Assembly: GCA_012845835.1 (NCBI GenBank)
Contig: JABAKD010000020.1
Span: forward strand, 992,001-1,056,000
DNA length: 64,000 nt
Source: Undaria pinnatifida
Taxonomy: Eukaryota; Sar; Phaeophyceae; Laminariales; Alariaceae
Direction: 5' to 3'
The number at the start of each line of letters is the position of its first letter. The first letter of the stretch is position 1. Under the pieces are notes generated by a model, which had not been told where the DNA came from, did no database searches, and saw only the letters and a program-made list of their open reading frames with translations. Positions 12,301-24,097 of this stretch are shown here, one piece after another. Made by a program: the position numbers and the translations under genes.

Positions 12301-14745
12301 GTATGCTCACCGCGCCTTGTCCCCCGCTGCTGTTCACGGCCTCCTCGCCTTGTTTTCTGCTGCAGGGTGGACCAGGAGAAGGACCCGTGGTACACAGCTT
12401 GCCCCGTAGAAGGCTGCAACAAGAAGGTACCGCGCGACGAACCATGGAGTTCACGTCGGTCTCTGTTGATACGCGTCACTTGACTTGTAGTTGAATGTAT
12501 CACGGGTGCCGCGATAGTGTTTGCGGCATTTTGTCGTCACAACACTTTTGACCGATGTGGCTCCTCAACTAGGTCAATTAGGCTACTGTAACAAACCACA
12601 CAATATTGTTAGAAAATCACGTTTGTGTTTATGATGTGTTTATGATGTGTTTTGTTTTATACCTAAGCCATAGAAGTGTTGATGGAGTTAATAAAGCGTG
12701 ACTTTTTTCGAGCTCATGTTTTGGATGAAGGGTAAAAGTGTTCAAGTCAGGAAGGGGCGTCGGGAAATTTCGGTGCCCTCTTTTCCGTAGCATACGTCTC
12801 AATACACTGCGCGCTGTCATGAATCCTTGCTCGCTTTTTTTTGGCTCGCGTTGGTTTCGACACCGGTGTTCTATGCACCCTGCCGCAGACATGTGCCAGG
12901 CGTTTTGGGATTCGTTTTATTCGTCGAGGCAACGAACTGGCAGCGTTGTTTGCGCTGCGGTGTCGTGGGTAGTGACACAGGAGGTTGGGATTAGGCGAAG
13001 GCGACGCCCAACCTTCGAAAGCATGCCGTCGCTGATGGTAATGTTTTCAATCGTTTTTCATGTTGGTGCGCAGGTTACCGAGACCATGGAAGGAGGCTGG
13101 CAGTGCGAGAAGTGCAACCAGACGCACGAGAAATGCAGGCGAAGGTGAGAGATTGACCGTAACGCAGGGTGTGATTTAAGCGGACCACGCAGCGGGTGCC
13201 ACGATTGTGTTCAACTTGTTTCCGAGGTGTTGCAGGCGCAACCGAATTTTGTCTTCGTACCGCTGCTGCACCTGGAGGCTAAAGAAGGTTGACCCCCTAC
13301 TTAAGTTTATGTATATCGCCTCCCACCTGCTATAGCCCACATGGATACCCAACATTGCCCATGGCTCATCATTGCTCCCTACACGCTCCGGAGTTGTACT
13401 GCTGTGTATTTGGGCTGTAAGGTGGATGGCGAGATAATATTAGTTGGGTGGAGGAGTGCAGGTCAACTAACTGACTTCCGATTATTTATTTTTTAGTCTT
13501 TATCGGTATCTGTCGCCACCACACGGCGAGTCACAAAAGCTCCAATCGGGGCAAAGACGCGGGACTCCGCGTTTTCCGCACGCACCTAATAACGATGACA
13601 TTGCCTGGCCAACTATAAACTAGGCGGCTTTTGTGAAGTTGTTGGGGCGGGGTAACAAAGTGTCCCCTACAGGTCTGCCTAGTGAGTACTCACTTTCTTA
13701 GCCGTACGTAGTGGACAAGCAGCTTTACTATTTCTTATTTCCACAGAGCCCCGTATAGCATCTGAGCGCCGCGGTGCATGCCTTGATTTCATTTCCTGAC
13801 TATCCCGAATAGAAAACGCCAACCTATCGTACCCCATACCAAAACGGCCAGTTACCTACCGAAGCAGACATTTACAGACCTAAGGCCGTACCCGTACCTT
13901 ATTAGCATATATACTATATTATTAATAGTATACTCTTAGTATGGTCACAACCCTGTGTACTGTTTACAGCCTTATGTACTGTGTTTAGTTTTGCAGCTCT
14001 GCGAGATTGCGAGCGTATGTCGGCACCGTGTAATTTCCCTTGCTGAACGAGCTTCTGTCTGCCTGGTTGTGCCTGCCTAGGTTCATCCTTAACATGACCA
14101 TCTCGGACCAAACGGGGAAGACGTGGGTTACCGCGTTTAACGATATTGCCGAGCCCTTGCTGAAGGGCCGGACTGCTGACGAGCTCTACGAGCTCAAGCA
14201 AGAAGGACAGGTGAGGTCACCATCAAGCAACAGGCGCACGACGTAACTGTTGATGATAGCCTAAACATAGATGTCCTTTGTCGTCTGGTGGCTGGTTTAC
14301 GTTGACGGATGTGCCTGGTGCTTGCCGTTTCGCAGTACAACCGGCTTCCGGAAGCGCTAGAGTTAGCCAAGCTGGAGTGTCGTAAGTTCTAAATCGCTTG
14401 TTCTCCCTGAAAACGTGTGGCGCAACAAGCGATTTTTATTTATTTGTTAATGTTACTTTCCCGGCGTAGCAAGAGTTCGACATGTTGCGTGGCGTTTTTT
14501 TATGGGTGCTCACTTCTGTTTCGCTACTGTCTCGCTGGTTATTGATGGTTGCCGCTGTTCAGGACGGTGAGTACGAAGACGCCTTCACCGAGGCGTGCTT
14601 CCAGTCGTACCTCGTCACCCTAAGAATCAAGGCGGAGATGGTTAACGACGAGATGCGTCTCAAGAACACGATACAGCGCATGACGCCCATCGACATCAAG
14701 ACAGAGTGCGACGCGCTGCTGGATGCTATTAACAAGTACAACTAA
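3307..14745 (+). CDS. RPA1: Replication protein A large subunit (RPA70), multi-exon
   Basis: RPA1 is the main single-strand DNA-binding subunit of the RPA trimer and acts in replication, repair and recombination in the nucleus. Exons in phase: 3307-~3494, 4371-4436, 4747-4861, 5619-5874, 6808-6994, 8260-8366, 8989-9096, 9838-9982, 10956-11093, 11532-11647, 12366-12426, 13074-13144, 14081-14210, 14336-14381, 14470-14483, 14563-14745. The first exon encodes the N-terminal OB fold (RWRLVLSDG, MLATQQND). Next come KIGDP, a Gly/Asn/Tyr-rich linker, then DNA-binding domains A, B (SDFSGRSLS, NPDVPEADELRTWF) and C. Domain C keeps a C-x4-C-x13-C-x2-C zinc ribbon (CPVEGC...CEKC) split over two exons. 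The 5' coding exon is missing, and the join between 3494 and 4371 is unresolved: a 25-nt exon at 3773-3797 would restore a VVVLDG strand but needs a GC donor. Identity is very secure; exact ends of the first exon are not. Confidence 0.93.
5177..5270 (+). repeat. Tandem duplication in RPA1 intron
   Basis: A unit containing GCCTGCTGAGTTGTTGGTA and GTTGCTGTCTTG is present twice with a period of about 44 bp. It lies in the intron before the Gly-rich linker exon. No function is evident. Confidence 0.6.
10040..10445 (+). repeat. Degenerate minisatellite in RPA1 intron
   Basis: About 400 bp built from imperfect 25-50 bp units, each containing variants of GTGATGGATGGACAA and ACCGATAT. It sits between the exons ending at 9982 and starting at 10956. 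Units are most alike at the right end (10380-10445), suggesting recent expansion there. Confidence 0.7.
10817..10950 (+). repeat. Pyrimidine-rich minisatellite before RPA1 acceptor
   Basis: Three imperfect copies of a unit like GATTGCTTCGTTGTTCTCGC separated by C/T runs. The array ends directly at the acceptor TGCAG (10951-10955) of the exon at 10956, so it supplies the polypyrimidine tract of that intron. Confidence 0.65.
12105..12285 (+). repeat. Tandem duplication in RPA1 intron
   Basis: Two adjacent copies of an approximately 90-bp unit, recognisable by GGCGGAACTGTTGTTGGCGG / GGTGGAACTGTTTTGCGCGG, CGCATCGAG / TGCATCGAG and CCGCTGCTGACG in both. It lies in the intron before the first half of the zinc ribbon. 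Confidence 0.65.
13660..13905 (+). repeat. Diverged copy of a dispersed repeat, in RPA1 intron
   Basis: This segment matches, with many differences, the repeats at 35430-35697 (same orientation) and 31648-31920 (inverted). Shared words in order: GTCCCCTACAGGTCTGCC, GTGAGTACTCACTTTCTT, the C-CGAATA-AAACGCCAACCT stretch and a final AGGCCGTA. It is the oldest-looking of the three copies. Confidence 0.6.
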
Positions 14746-16599
14746 ATACGTACCCCCCATTGTAATATTTTATTTGTCTTGCCGGCGAGGCGTGTGGGTT
14801 GATTGGTTTGTGATGTGCTATTTCGTGCCCTGTACGTTCGGCCTACTATCGCTCGCGATGCCACAACGGCGAAGCATGTGTTGGTGCGATGACTGCGGGG
14901 GGGGGGGGGGGGGTGATGCCGCGACGAGTGCTGTTTGAGGGTTATGATTAACCGGAAGGATTTGTTTGGGCTTTTCTGAAGATTTTTCGCGAAGCCAGGG
15001 TGGCGTGATGCCGCGGTAGTTTGATGGGCGCTTGATCTAGTGTGGTGTGCATGTGCCGAGCGCCGTTCCTGCCGGAGGCCCGAATATGGCTGTCGTAAGA
15101 AATTGTGGGTGTGTGGCCACACATGTGTGGCGGTCACACAACAGCAGTGCCTCCTCTTTTTTTTTGTTCACGGCGCGCTCAAGCTGAGGCGCCGTAGCAT
15201 GTACAGCGAGGTGATGAATCTGTCATTTTTTTGCCGTGTTCACAGCAAGCAGCAATGACTCCTGTGCAAGTGTTCGTGCAAAGGGTCGATAAAGCACCAC
15301 ACTAGGCCGAAGCGTTGGCACCGGCTGTCTTTTTGTGACTGGTTGGTTCTGATTGGTTAGTTTATTACGAGTTACACGTGTACCTTAGTGCCGCATCCTG
15401 GCATCGGTATTGGCTTTGGTGCGGAGGGCCGATAGGTACACCGGGATATAGCGTTGTCTCAGGCTTTTTTTTCTTCCGGTTGAGTGTGCGTGGTTAGTTT
15501 TATTTGGAGTTGAAGCGTGCCTTGGTGCTGCAACCTTGCGGGTGTACGCACCGCGTGGCTTGTCCGAAGACTGCCGGACAGGCGCATTAACGGCGCCACA
15601 GACTCTTGACATTGCGGTACCTGTGGGCGAAAGCTTCACACCCTGGGGCCAGAAGAGGGCACCTTGACGCCTTTTTCTTTTTGTCGTCCGTGCGCTATTG
15701 TAGGGGATCGAACTTTCGCGTGCCTGTTTGTTTTTTGCCAGTAGCTGCTCTTGCCTGAAGTCGAGAAGGAATAAACAGCAGTTGCTGGATTCGACAGAAG
15801 GCACGTCGCATCTTTAGAGCATAATAGCCGTTCAATAGTCGTTCATCTTTTGGGACTTGAGGGAAATGACGATGACTAACGGTGACGATTACAGCATCAT
15901 GAGCTATTCGAAGCCGCGCCGGCTGCTTGGTTGAGGGGTGCTGTTTGCAATACCGAGCTCTCCAACGAAACGAGCTTTACGATCAGCGCATGGCACTCAC
16001 CGTAGGGTATCTATCGTAGGATACACGCTCCCACGGTGTAACGTCGCACTCGTCATATTTTTTGTTGCTGTCACAACCGCTTTTGCGATGAATGATACCA
16101 ACTTTGGTTGGGCAGAAATTAGGTAGGAAAACACTATTAGTACTCTTAGTACGTCGCCATGAACGCTTCGTATTCCGGGGCCAGTCGTCCGGCGTACAAG
16201 ACCCCCGCCTCCGTTTTTCTCGTCGAGAACCACACTTTCACCGACTGGGCGCGCGAACAACTCACCGAACCCCTTCGCTTTACCCCCGTTTCGTGCAACT
16301 CCTTTCACTCGTCTTCCCTTGGCCACGACCTCTTTGGCTATATCCCCTCATCCTGCCACCCACTCCTTCCTAAGGTCGACTTCCTCGCCGCAAAAGACCG
16401 ACTCCACATAACGGACGATGACACCGTTATTCTCAATCTTGAGCCACACACGCCGTATCTACGGTATGCCGACACAGCTCTGCCTCCACACACTGATCCA
16501 TCTCCGCGCATCTACGCTTCGATGTAACGCGCCTGTGGGTTCCGCACACGTGCCACACCACCACGTCCTGTCACTTGGGTATTCCTCAGACTTTATTAG
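14746..16599. other. RPA1 downstream region without supported gene
   Basis: Contains an 18-G run near 14896 and no exon I can support. Open frames on both strands (for example 15385-15804 minus and 16159-16527 plus) resemble no family I recognise. The stretch 16159-16527 may be the worn left part of the adjacent LTR-element fossil. Confidence 0.35.
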
Positions 16600-18340
16600 C
16601 GTGCTTGTTTGGTGTTTTTTTGCAGATCGGCACGGACATCTCCACCCACCGGTGACTCCAGCGCTGCCCCAAATTCCAGACACGAAAAGCTTGCCGCTGG
16701 CCCTTTCTCTGCGTTTATCATTCGGCCCCGGCATCATTATCAGCGTCGACAGATGTTGGGGCTCTACCTCTTGCGCCACGGAAAAAGTCTGAATACCTAT
16801 TTTCATCAACCGGCGGCCCGATATGTACGCCACAGCTGAGGCTCAGTTCACTGCAGGCATCGCCGATATTGGACCGCTACATACCTGTCTGGGGATGTCC
16901 CGACACCTTTTTTCAGACAACGGTCTCTAGTTATTCTCAAAGCTTGCCCGCGCCATCTACAAGCGCCTCGGCGTTAACAAGATCACCACCAGATTCGAAC
17001 TTCCCAGCACCAACGGTAGTGTCGACGGCGTTAATCACACGATGACCCTCATGCTCGCCACGGCTGTCAATGACCTCAAAACCCACTAGGACGTACAGTT
17101 TCCGCACATGGAGAGCCTCCATAGTAGCAACCCCGTCTGTGCTGTTACAAGGCTCGCCCCCAACGAAGTACGCGGGAGCCGCCTCTCATTCTTCTCCCTC
17201 GCCGTCTTCGACCTCCCCAACATTGGTGGACATTAAAGCTTGGACCGTGACCTATCGTCGTATTTCAACCTCGCAACCAACCGTTAACTCAACAACGCGC
17301 ATATCGCACCGTCCGCGAACATCATGCCGTCACCGTCTCAGGTCCAAACCGCCGCAATGTCCCCATCATGAAGGCCGTTCGCCAATCTCTACCGTTCGTC
17401 ATCGGCGATTGGGCGTGGTTCTTCAACTCCGCTGCCACCATCCGCCAAGCAGGTGTCCATGAAAACCATCGGCGCTGCTTTGCACAAAAGCAATCTCTCC
17501 TTCGCCTGGATAGGTCCGTTCATGATGCATGCCGTGTGCCCGGCACCAGCCTCTGACACCCCCGATGGTCGGCCTCTTCACGACGACTTCCTCTGCCCCA
17601 GCTCTTCTGTGATGTGCCGACACTTCGTGCGATACCTTAACCGTCGCGTTCCCGTCGTTCGTTGCAAGCCTTACCGGAACCCGGATGACGTCCACGACCT
17701 ATCCAAGCATCTTCCGGCTGGCATCACCAAGTACGTCCTTGTTTCCTTCGATGGCAAGTCCCCCCCCTACCTCGCCACCCTCGACAACATCTCACCGCTG
17801 CCGGAACGCTTCGAGGCGGAGCGGATCACGGGGCACCAGCTCGCCCGCGGTCGTGATGGTGTTGTGATCATGCACGAAACTCGTTGGGCGGGACTCCTCA
17901 GCCCTTCCTGGGAGCGCGAACTGAATCTATAGCATGTCCGACGCCACATTATCAGGGATTGATCCGGCACACCATCAAAACAATGCCAAGCCAACCACAT
18001 ATGCCGCTAGATGCGCACGGATGACGCCCGCAGCGGGTTGTCGCGGTCCCGTGGCGATTTTTGTCTCGCCTCTGGGTACGGTCTCGCCCCGTGCACTCTC
18101 TCGTTTCGCTGCTTCAAGACTTCAGCTCTCCCTGCCGGGGTACATGCGTAATACAAAGCCCGCCATGGCTTCTTCTGGCTGGGAAATATCGCCCATTCCG
18201 CCTCGCCGGACACCTCTTCAAGCCAATCCTGCATCGCCCGCTTCCTCGGCGACCCGCGCCCGATGAAGGTCGACCTTCTGCCATCGTCTTACACCGCTGC
18301 ACGGGACGCCAACCAAGGATCCTGGTGCCCCCAGCATAAT
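16600..18340 (+). mobile_element. Chromovirus-like (Ty3/gypsy) LTR element, pol 3' fossil
   Basis: Fossil of the 3' part of a Ty3/gypsy pol region. Recognisable parts in order are an integrase core (IISVDR near 16740; a SDNG-type site near 16918; a later NG..D.VNHT stretch) at about 16640-17240, and a chromodomain-like end (ERFEAERITGH ... SWERELNL) at about 17795-17932. A conserved C-terminal extension follows, with GYM, GSWCPQ-type words, to about 18340. The copy is broken in several places and both LTRs are out of sight or lost, so it is old. The left boundary is uncertain. Confidence 0.6.
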
Positions 18341-18403
18341 CAGACTGGGGGATTGGCTCGCGGTGTGTTGCGAAACTCCGATGCATCCCACGGAGCCCCT
18401 TTT

Positions 18404-18567
18404 GCCTACCTTGCCCCTCCCCCTCGCGCCCCTCATCAACAGTCAATCTGCGCCGGTGGCTGATTTGATTGTTCTCGCGGCATTTTTTTTGCCTACCTTG
18501 CCCCTCCCCCTCGCGCCCCTCATCAACAGTCAATCTGCGCCGGTGGCTGATTTGATTGTTCTCGCGG
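18404..18567 (+). repeat. Tandem duplication, 77-bp identical units
   Basis: The segments 18404-18480 and 18491-18567 look identical by eye and are separated by a short T run (period 87). The identity suggests a recent duplication within the older LTR-element debris. Confidence 0.85.
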
Positions 18568-18874
18568 CCCACCTTTCTTCTTGTTACCCGTTGTGGTTTA
18601 CTTCGGCCTAGCATGCGGCGTCTAGCTTGTCCCTCTTTTGATCGTTAAGCCCACAAAGTTTATATTGCGTTTTTCTAACCTCGTATCTGCTTGGTTTGTA
18701 TGGTGTTCTGTTTGGGATGCACACTCACTCGTAAGCACACTCGTAAGCCTTCACCGGCTTACTTCAATGGGGTCCTCAGAATAATTCAGGCGTGATGATC
18801 TTGTGTTTCGGATGCACAATGAAAAAAAACACTTCGCCGGCTTCAATCGGCTGTTCACGTTGGGCTAATATTAT

Positions 18875-19186
18875 GTTGTTTTTTGTTTTTTGCGCACTTT
18901 CACTTTCCAGCTTCTGGACAAGCCGTGGTCACAGGTTTCATCCCTTCTCCTCCCCGGTTCTTGCGTTCAATTTTTTATCGCGCATAGGGTTCAGCAAACC
19001 CACTGCTCGTCGATTGTTCATCGAGTGTTGCTAACTCACGCTCTCGCGCTTTCCGCAAGTCAATTTGTCCACAAGAAAAAGTCCCAACGAATTTATACGA
19101 ATATGCACTCGGCGGGGCTCGAACTCACGAAACTGACCTATTATACCAGGCTCGAGGATAACCTGATACGACACCGGGGCGAGCGG
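18875..19186 (-). mobile_element. tRNA-derived SINE, copy 1
   Basis: A full-length-looking SINE on the minus strand. The head has an A-box-like TGTCGTATCAGG and a B box GAGTTCGAGCCCC, as in a tRNA gene promoter for RNA polymerase III. A body of about 220 bp follows, with words such as GACTTTTTCTTG, GCGAGAGCGTGAGTTAGC and CTGTGACCACGGCTTGTCC. It ends in an A-rich tail (T-rich on the plus strand near 18875-18890). Three more copies lie at 24457, 51477 and 61202. Confidence 0.8.
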
Positions 19187-20179
19187 TAAGGATTGTTCAG
19201 TGTAGTGTTCATACACGAATGTATAGCTAAAATAGACAATACCACCTGAAAAAGCATTAGAAATGCGGCAGTCATTACGGGGATGAATGTCCATGTGCTT
19301 TCATGCATGGTTTCCATTGTTGAAAGCAATGTGCAGCTTGACATAGGCACGACACGGGTATTATGACGTGCCAGATGAATATGATTGAAGTTGAGCACAG
19401 ATGATAGGCATGGTACCCTTCGTGCGCAATTACCAAACATCACATCAGCTTTAAAATGTATGCCTGGTATAAGTGATTGATTGCAGCATGGGTACTGGGG
19501 ACAGGGGAACACAGCCTGGACACTCTGGTCACTTCTCGTCTAACCCTAAAGCCTCAACGATAAATTAACAGAACATCATTGTTCTGCGAACAAACCTGGG
19601 ATTTGGTTAAGCTCGTAGAATCTGCTGTGTCTGTGATAAGTCGTGGTGCCGGGAAGGTGTGAGGGAAGGGACGCAGGGGTATGAGCTTCGCTTGGAGACA
19701 GCACCGGTTCCTCTTTGTAGATTTCTTATTCGAGCGAAGCGAGTGTCTAATCTACACCTGGGCCTCGCAATATAGGCTCCCATGATGAAAAAATAGTTTG
19801 CGTGCGTGTCTTCGACTAAACTTGATTTTAGTGTGGGATCATTTGATTTTAGACTGCAGGTGTAGGCAGACCACCACGGAGCAACAAAACACACACAGCA
19901 GACCACACGGGCAAAAACAGCAGCACACACCGCTCACACAGCCGGCACACAGCGCTCACACAGCGGGCAGCACACAGACAACGGGCGCAGCGGGCGACAA
20001 GAGTGGCCAGCGGGGAGCGGGCATGGAGAGTGTGTGCCCGCTAGGGGTGTGTCCGCTGAGTGTATCTACTGCTGTCTCGTGGTGAGAGTAGGTCATCATG
20101 GAGAGACGTCCGTTGGGGGCGATTGACCCAAACTCGGTCCGTGCGCCAACGCCGGAAGGGCGACAGCAGACACGGCGGA
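19187..20179. other. No supported gene
   Basis: Ordinary-composition sequence. The stretch near 19860-20090 is rich in CACA and GCAGCGGG words. The 5' (Walker A/B) half of the helicase that follows was looked for here and not found. Confidence 0.35.
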
Positions 20180-20765
20180 GGGGCTTGAGAGGGACCTCTA
20201 CCTAGCTAAGGGAGCCAAGGTCATGCTCACGAAGAACCTGTACCAACAAGTTGGACTCGTGAACGGCATTCGAGGCCAAGTCGTCGAGTTGGTGTTTGCA
20301 GGCGACGCGCCCCCGCCGAACCTCCCCCTTTACGTTGTCATCAAGTTCAGAGGGTACTCAGGGGGGGAATGGTCGTCTCAGGAGAGATATAGAGGGTGTG
20401 TGCCGATTTCTCCCGTAGACACTGCTTGGCAGGACGGGGGAACGCAGGTGAGGACGCAACTGCCGTTGAGGCTCTGCTGGGCCATCACTATGCGCAAATC
20501 ACAGGGGCAGACGTTAGAGAAGGCCGTCATAGACTTGGGGCCGAAGAAGGCCTGCACGGAGCTTACTTTCGTCTGTCTCAGTAGGGCTAAAAGACTAGCG
20601 GACCTCATGGTAGAGCCAATGAGTTTCGACAGAATAGGCAAGCTTGGAAACTCCGACACCATGAAGGCTAGGTTGCGGGAAGAGGTTAGGCTGGTGGACT
20701 TAGCACAAAGCACGCGGGGTAGGTACACAGGCATGGGCGTCTTCCACGCCGTCGCGGCCAACTAA
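20180..20765 (+). pseudogene. PIF1-like helicase, C-terminal fragment (Helitron-like)
   Basis: An open frame that is clearly the second RecA half of a PIF1-family DNA helicase. It has GAKVMLTKNLYQQVGLVNG, then R.QLPLRLCWAITMRKSQGQT (motif V region) and ELTFVCLSRAKRLADL (motif VI). The first ATG in frame is at 20223, but homology starts earlier near 20180. The N-terminal ATP-binding half with Walker A and B is absent, so the piece cannot be a working helicase as it stands. Such C-terminal helicase ends are typical of Helitron RepHel proteins; a hairpin plus CTGA 120-165 bp downstream fits that. A host PIF1 or viral helicase remnant cannot be excluded. Confidence 0.75.
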
Positions 20766-20888
20766 TGACCACACATCAATTGCAATACAACAAACGTCAC
20801 ATCGGCTCTATTCCACCTGTGGTGCCCCTCGCAATCACACGAACCAATGGCCCGTGGACGCACACGTCTGACGACAGTTACATCTATC

Positions 20889-20930
20889 AGCTGTCGCTCG
20901 TTTTAGCGACAGCTATTGTATCTTTACTGA
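20889..20930 (+). mobile_element. Candidate Helitron 3' terminus (hairpin + CTRR)
   Basis: A perfect 10-bp stem (AGCTGTCGCT / AGCGACAGCT) with a 6-nt loop at 20889-20914 is followed 12 nt later by CTGA (20927-20930), which fits the CTRR end of Helitrons. The next base is C, not the T expected at an AT target, so this is a candidate only. Confidence 0.4.
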
Positions 20931-22290
20931 CGTTGAGCTATGAGAAGCTCGAGGAGACAGGAAACGAGGAGTGAGGCCATGGGGCTGGGGTAAGGCTCAC
21001 AGAATCCGCTTCCCCTCAGCATTGCTGCTGTGCTCTCTTCTGGACCTTTATCTATGGAAAGTACAAAGAACGTCTCTTGGATGTTCTATATTCCTGTGGG
21101 TGCTTAAGGCGTTTACATCTATCTATCTTATCCAGAGGAACGTTGCATTACCTAGAACACTCTTGTGGTATAGTCTAAACTAGCTAGATTCCACGGGTTA
21201 TCTCCTCCACTCAAAATATTCCGTCTAAGATAATCTTCTTGTGGCCGATAGACCAGGACTCTGCGGGCTATCTTACCGAATATATTGCTAGCTATGCTGG
21301 CACTCTATTACATTAGCCCACCCTGAACAGTCGTATATGCAGACCTCAAGACGGTCGAAGGATGACGACAAAGTTTATCCTAAAAGACCGGGAAAGGGGG
21401 TCGAGAAGCTGCGGCTATTCGAAACAGAGACATGAGGCTATAGATTCCCCCACACCTCGTAATGAGGCCTAAACGCCAAGGATAGGACCATTCCCTAATA
21501 AAGCAGACTGCTGAAACAGATGCCATACAAAATAGAGGAAGACCAAAAACCCACAATGGGGCAACCTAAGTAGAGCAGCCGAAGCTGGAAACGAAAGAGG
21601 AAGCCTGAAGACGAAGCGAAGGTAGCGAAGAAAGGCGGAACGCGAAGCCAAGACAAAAGAGAAAGACAGAAACCTATTACCGGAGCGATCTATGTGGGAC
21701 CCAGGGGGGGGCGAACGGGGAGTCGTTCGCCGTACAGGGTCGGTCACTTGAAAGCTCGCAGAGAGAACGTCACCCAACTTCGAAAGTATACACGACCGGG
21801 AGGCATCACGCGTAGCCGTGTGGCCAAGACTCGAAGAAAATGGGAAATAGCACGTAAGACAAAAGGAGCGCGACTAGGTTGCCGTAAGGCTCGCTAAAAC
21901 TAAGGGGCTGCTGGGACCACTTGGTCGAGCGAACAGCGTGGCGCCTTGGGAGGCCTGTTTGCGCTGGGAACAATACCGGCAAACGTAGCAAGGTAACTCA
22001 ACCAACACGAACAGAAAGTCAGGGTAGCCAAAGAGGTACGCGAGTGGATCGACCTAATTCGTCCAACGCAGAAAAAAGTCAGCAGCGCTGAGCGACGGAG
22101 TTAACATGCCAAAACAACGCCTACAGGGCGCCGAATGACTCGTCGTATACCGTAGAATGGCAACGCAAGGTGTACACCCGAAAAAAACATAAACGAAAAG
22201 ACACATAAAGGGAAGAGCATAATTACCGCCGTGATTGGGAAGTTCACGAGAACCTGAGCGCAGTTCTAGGGGATCAACCATGGCAGGAAT
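20931..22290. other. No supported gene
   Basis: A purine-rich stretch (21360-21900) with open frames rich in Arg and Lys and no known domain. I see no repeats shared with the rest of the window. Confidence 0.35.
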
Positions 22291-22308
22291 GTGATGATCG
22301 ACAATCCG

Positions 22309-22665
<357 letters not shown>

Positions 22666-22919
22666 AGTTGTTGTAACGAGGACCGCTGATAGGGACAGCT
22701 CACGCTATCGCTATAGTGGGATCCGAAGGACGCGCCAGCTAACGCTGGGTTGCGAAAGCAACTGAGTTGAATTGACACACGACGCGTATGAATGTACGTG
22801 GAAGTGTGGCGAGCTTAAGCTTTATTTTTCCCCATCCGCTGGAGGATATAAAAAAAAAGTAGTAGTAGTTGTAGTAGTATGATAAGGTATTAGTGGGGTA
22901 TTGGTCCGTTTGGCCACTT

Positions 22920-22967
22920 GTAAAAGGTTAACCAATATGTAGTAGTATTAGTAGTAGCAGCAGCAGC

Positions 22968-23008
<41 letters not shown>

Positions 23009-23070
23009 TAGCAGTAGTAGCAGTAGTAGTATTAATAGTAGTAGTAGTAGTAGTAGTACTGTAGTAGTAG
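22920..23070 (+). repeat. (TAG)n microsatellite, left flank of TIR element
   Basis: Interrupted AGT/AGC repeat that runs up to the TA at 23071-23072. The same repeat resumes at 24099, so both arrays are probably one microsatellite split by the element at 23073-24098. Confidence 0.85.
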
Positions 23071-23072
23071 TA

Positions 23073-24097
23073 CAGTCGTCCCCGCTTTAAAGACACTCTT
23101 CTTAAGGAAACTCCCCGCTTTAAAGACACATTTCTTCCCCAGAACATGGTGCCCCGCAGATGTACAATAATAAGGGGGGGGTACCTTTTCCACTTTGCGC
23201 CCCCCCCCCAAATTGTTTTGCTGGGGCAGCACACTGCTGTATAACATCGACAGCGGTCTGCTGCAGCCCGCACTACCGCGTGTGGGTATGGAGAGATTCC
23301 TCCCATCTGCTGGCGGGTCGTCAGCTGCCGGCTTGAAGCCATGTGGCGAACCCACGTGCCAGTCAAAGTCTCAACTCGTGTCAGGCAGTCAAAGTTTGGG
23401 ATTTTTGCCTTTCTCGTGGAGTTAAATTTAGGTATTTTTGTTTTGAGTTTTTGCCTCGTGTTGACCTTTGGGGAAGAACGGTGTCCTCTTTTCGGTGTAT
23501 TGGCCCGATTTTTTTGTATGTTGTGGTCTGCGCTACCGACCGTTTCCTAGTGTCCTTCTAAGGGGTCGACTGGGTTTGTTTGGTCCCTATGTGGCAGGTA
23601 ACTTGCGTGTATCGTATCAGAGCTAGTTTCAACGAACTGATGTGTCTCAGGTGTGTTCGCGATATCTCGGGCATGATGTTCACCGTGAGGATAACGCCTT
23701 GACAATAAGAAAAGCCTGCAACAACACCAGCGCACTGCCGTACACATTACAGCAAGAGCCTGCATCAACAACAGCGCACTGCCGTACACATTACAACAGG
23801 TCGTGCTGCACTCCTTCCCGCGTTTCGGTGGTGGAGGGAAATTCAAAATGTGTAAAGTATTGGAGTGTACTACAGCAGTAGTGTTGCGGCCTTTCAAATC
23901 ACGTGTTGTAGTTTTCAAGCAACACAGTTTCGTGGTCGCATTCCTGCCTCAAATGCGCGTATTTTGACATATGTTTCACCTCCATTGGCCCCGGGGACGG
24001 TGGTGAGTTAGTGGCCCCGGAATCCTAAAGACACTTCCCCGCGTTAAAGACACTCCCCAAAAAAAAAACGCGGTGTGTCTTTAAAGCGGGGTCGACT

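Noticed and set aside
18114-18614. 166-residue minus-strand frame with repeated segments
   Set aside because: Antisense shadow of the LTR-element tail and of the 77-bp tandem duplication.
20180-20765. Helicase from an integrated giant virus or host PIF1 gene
   Set aside because: Only the C-terminal half is present and no viral or host neighbour genes are seen; the hairpin end favours a Helitron, without proof.
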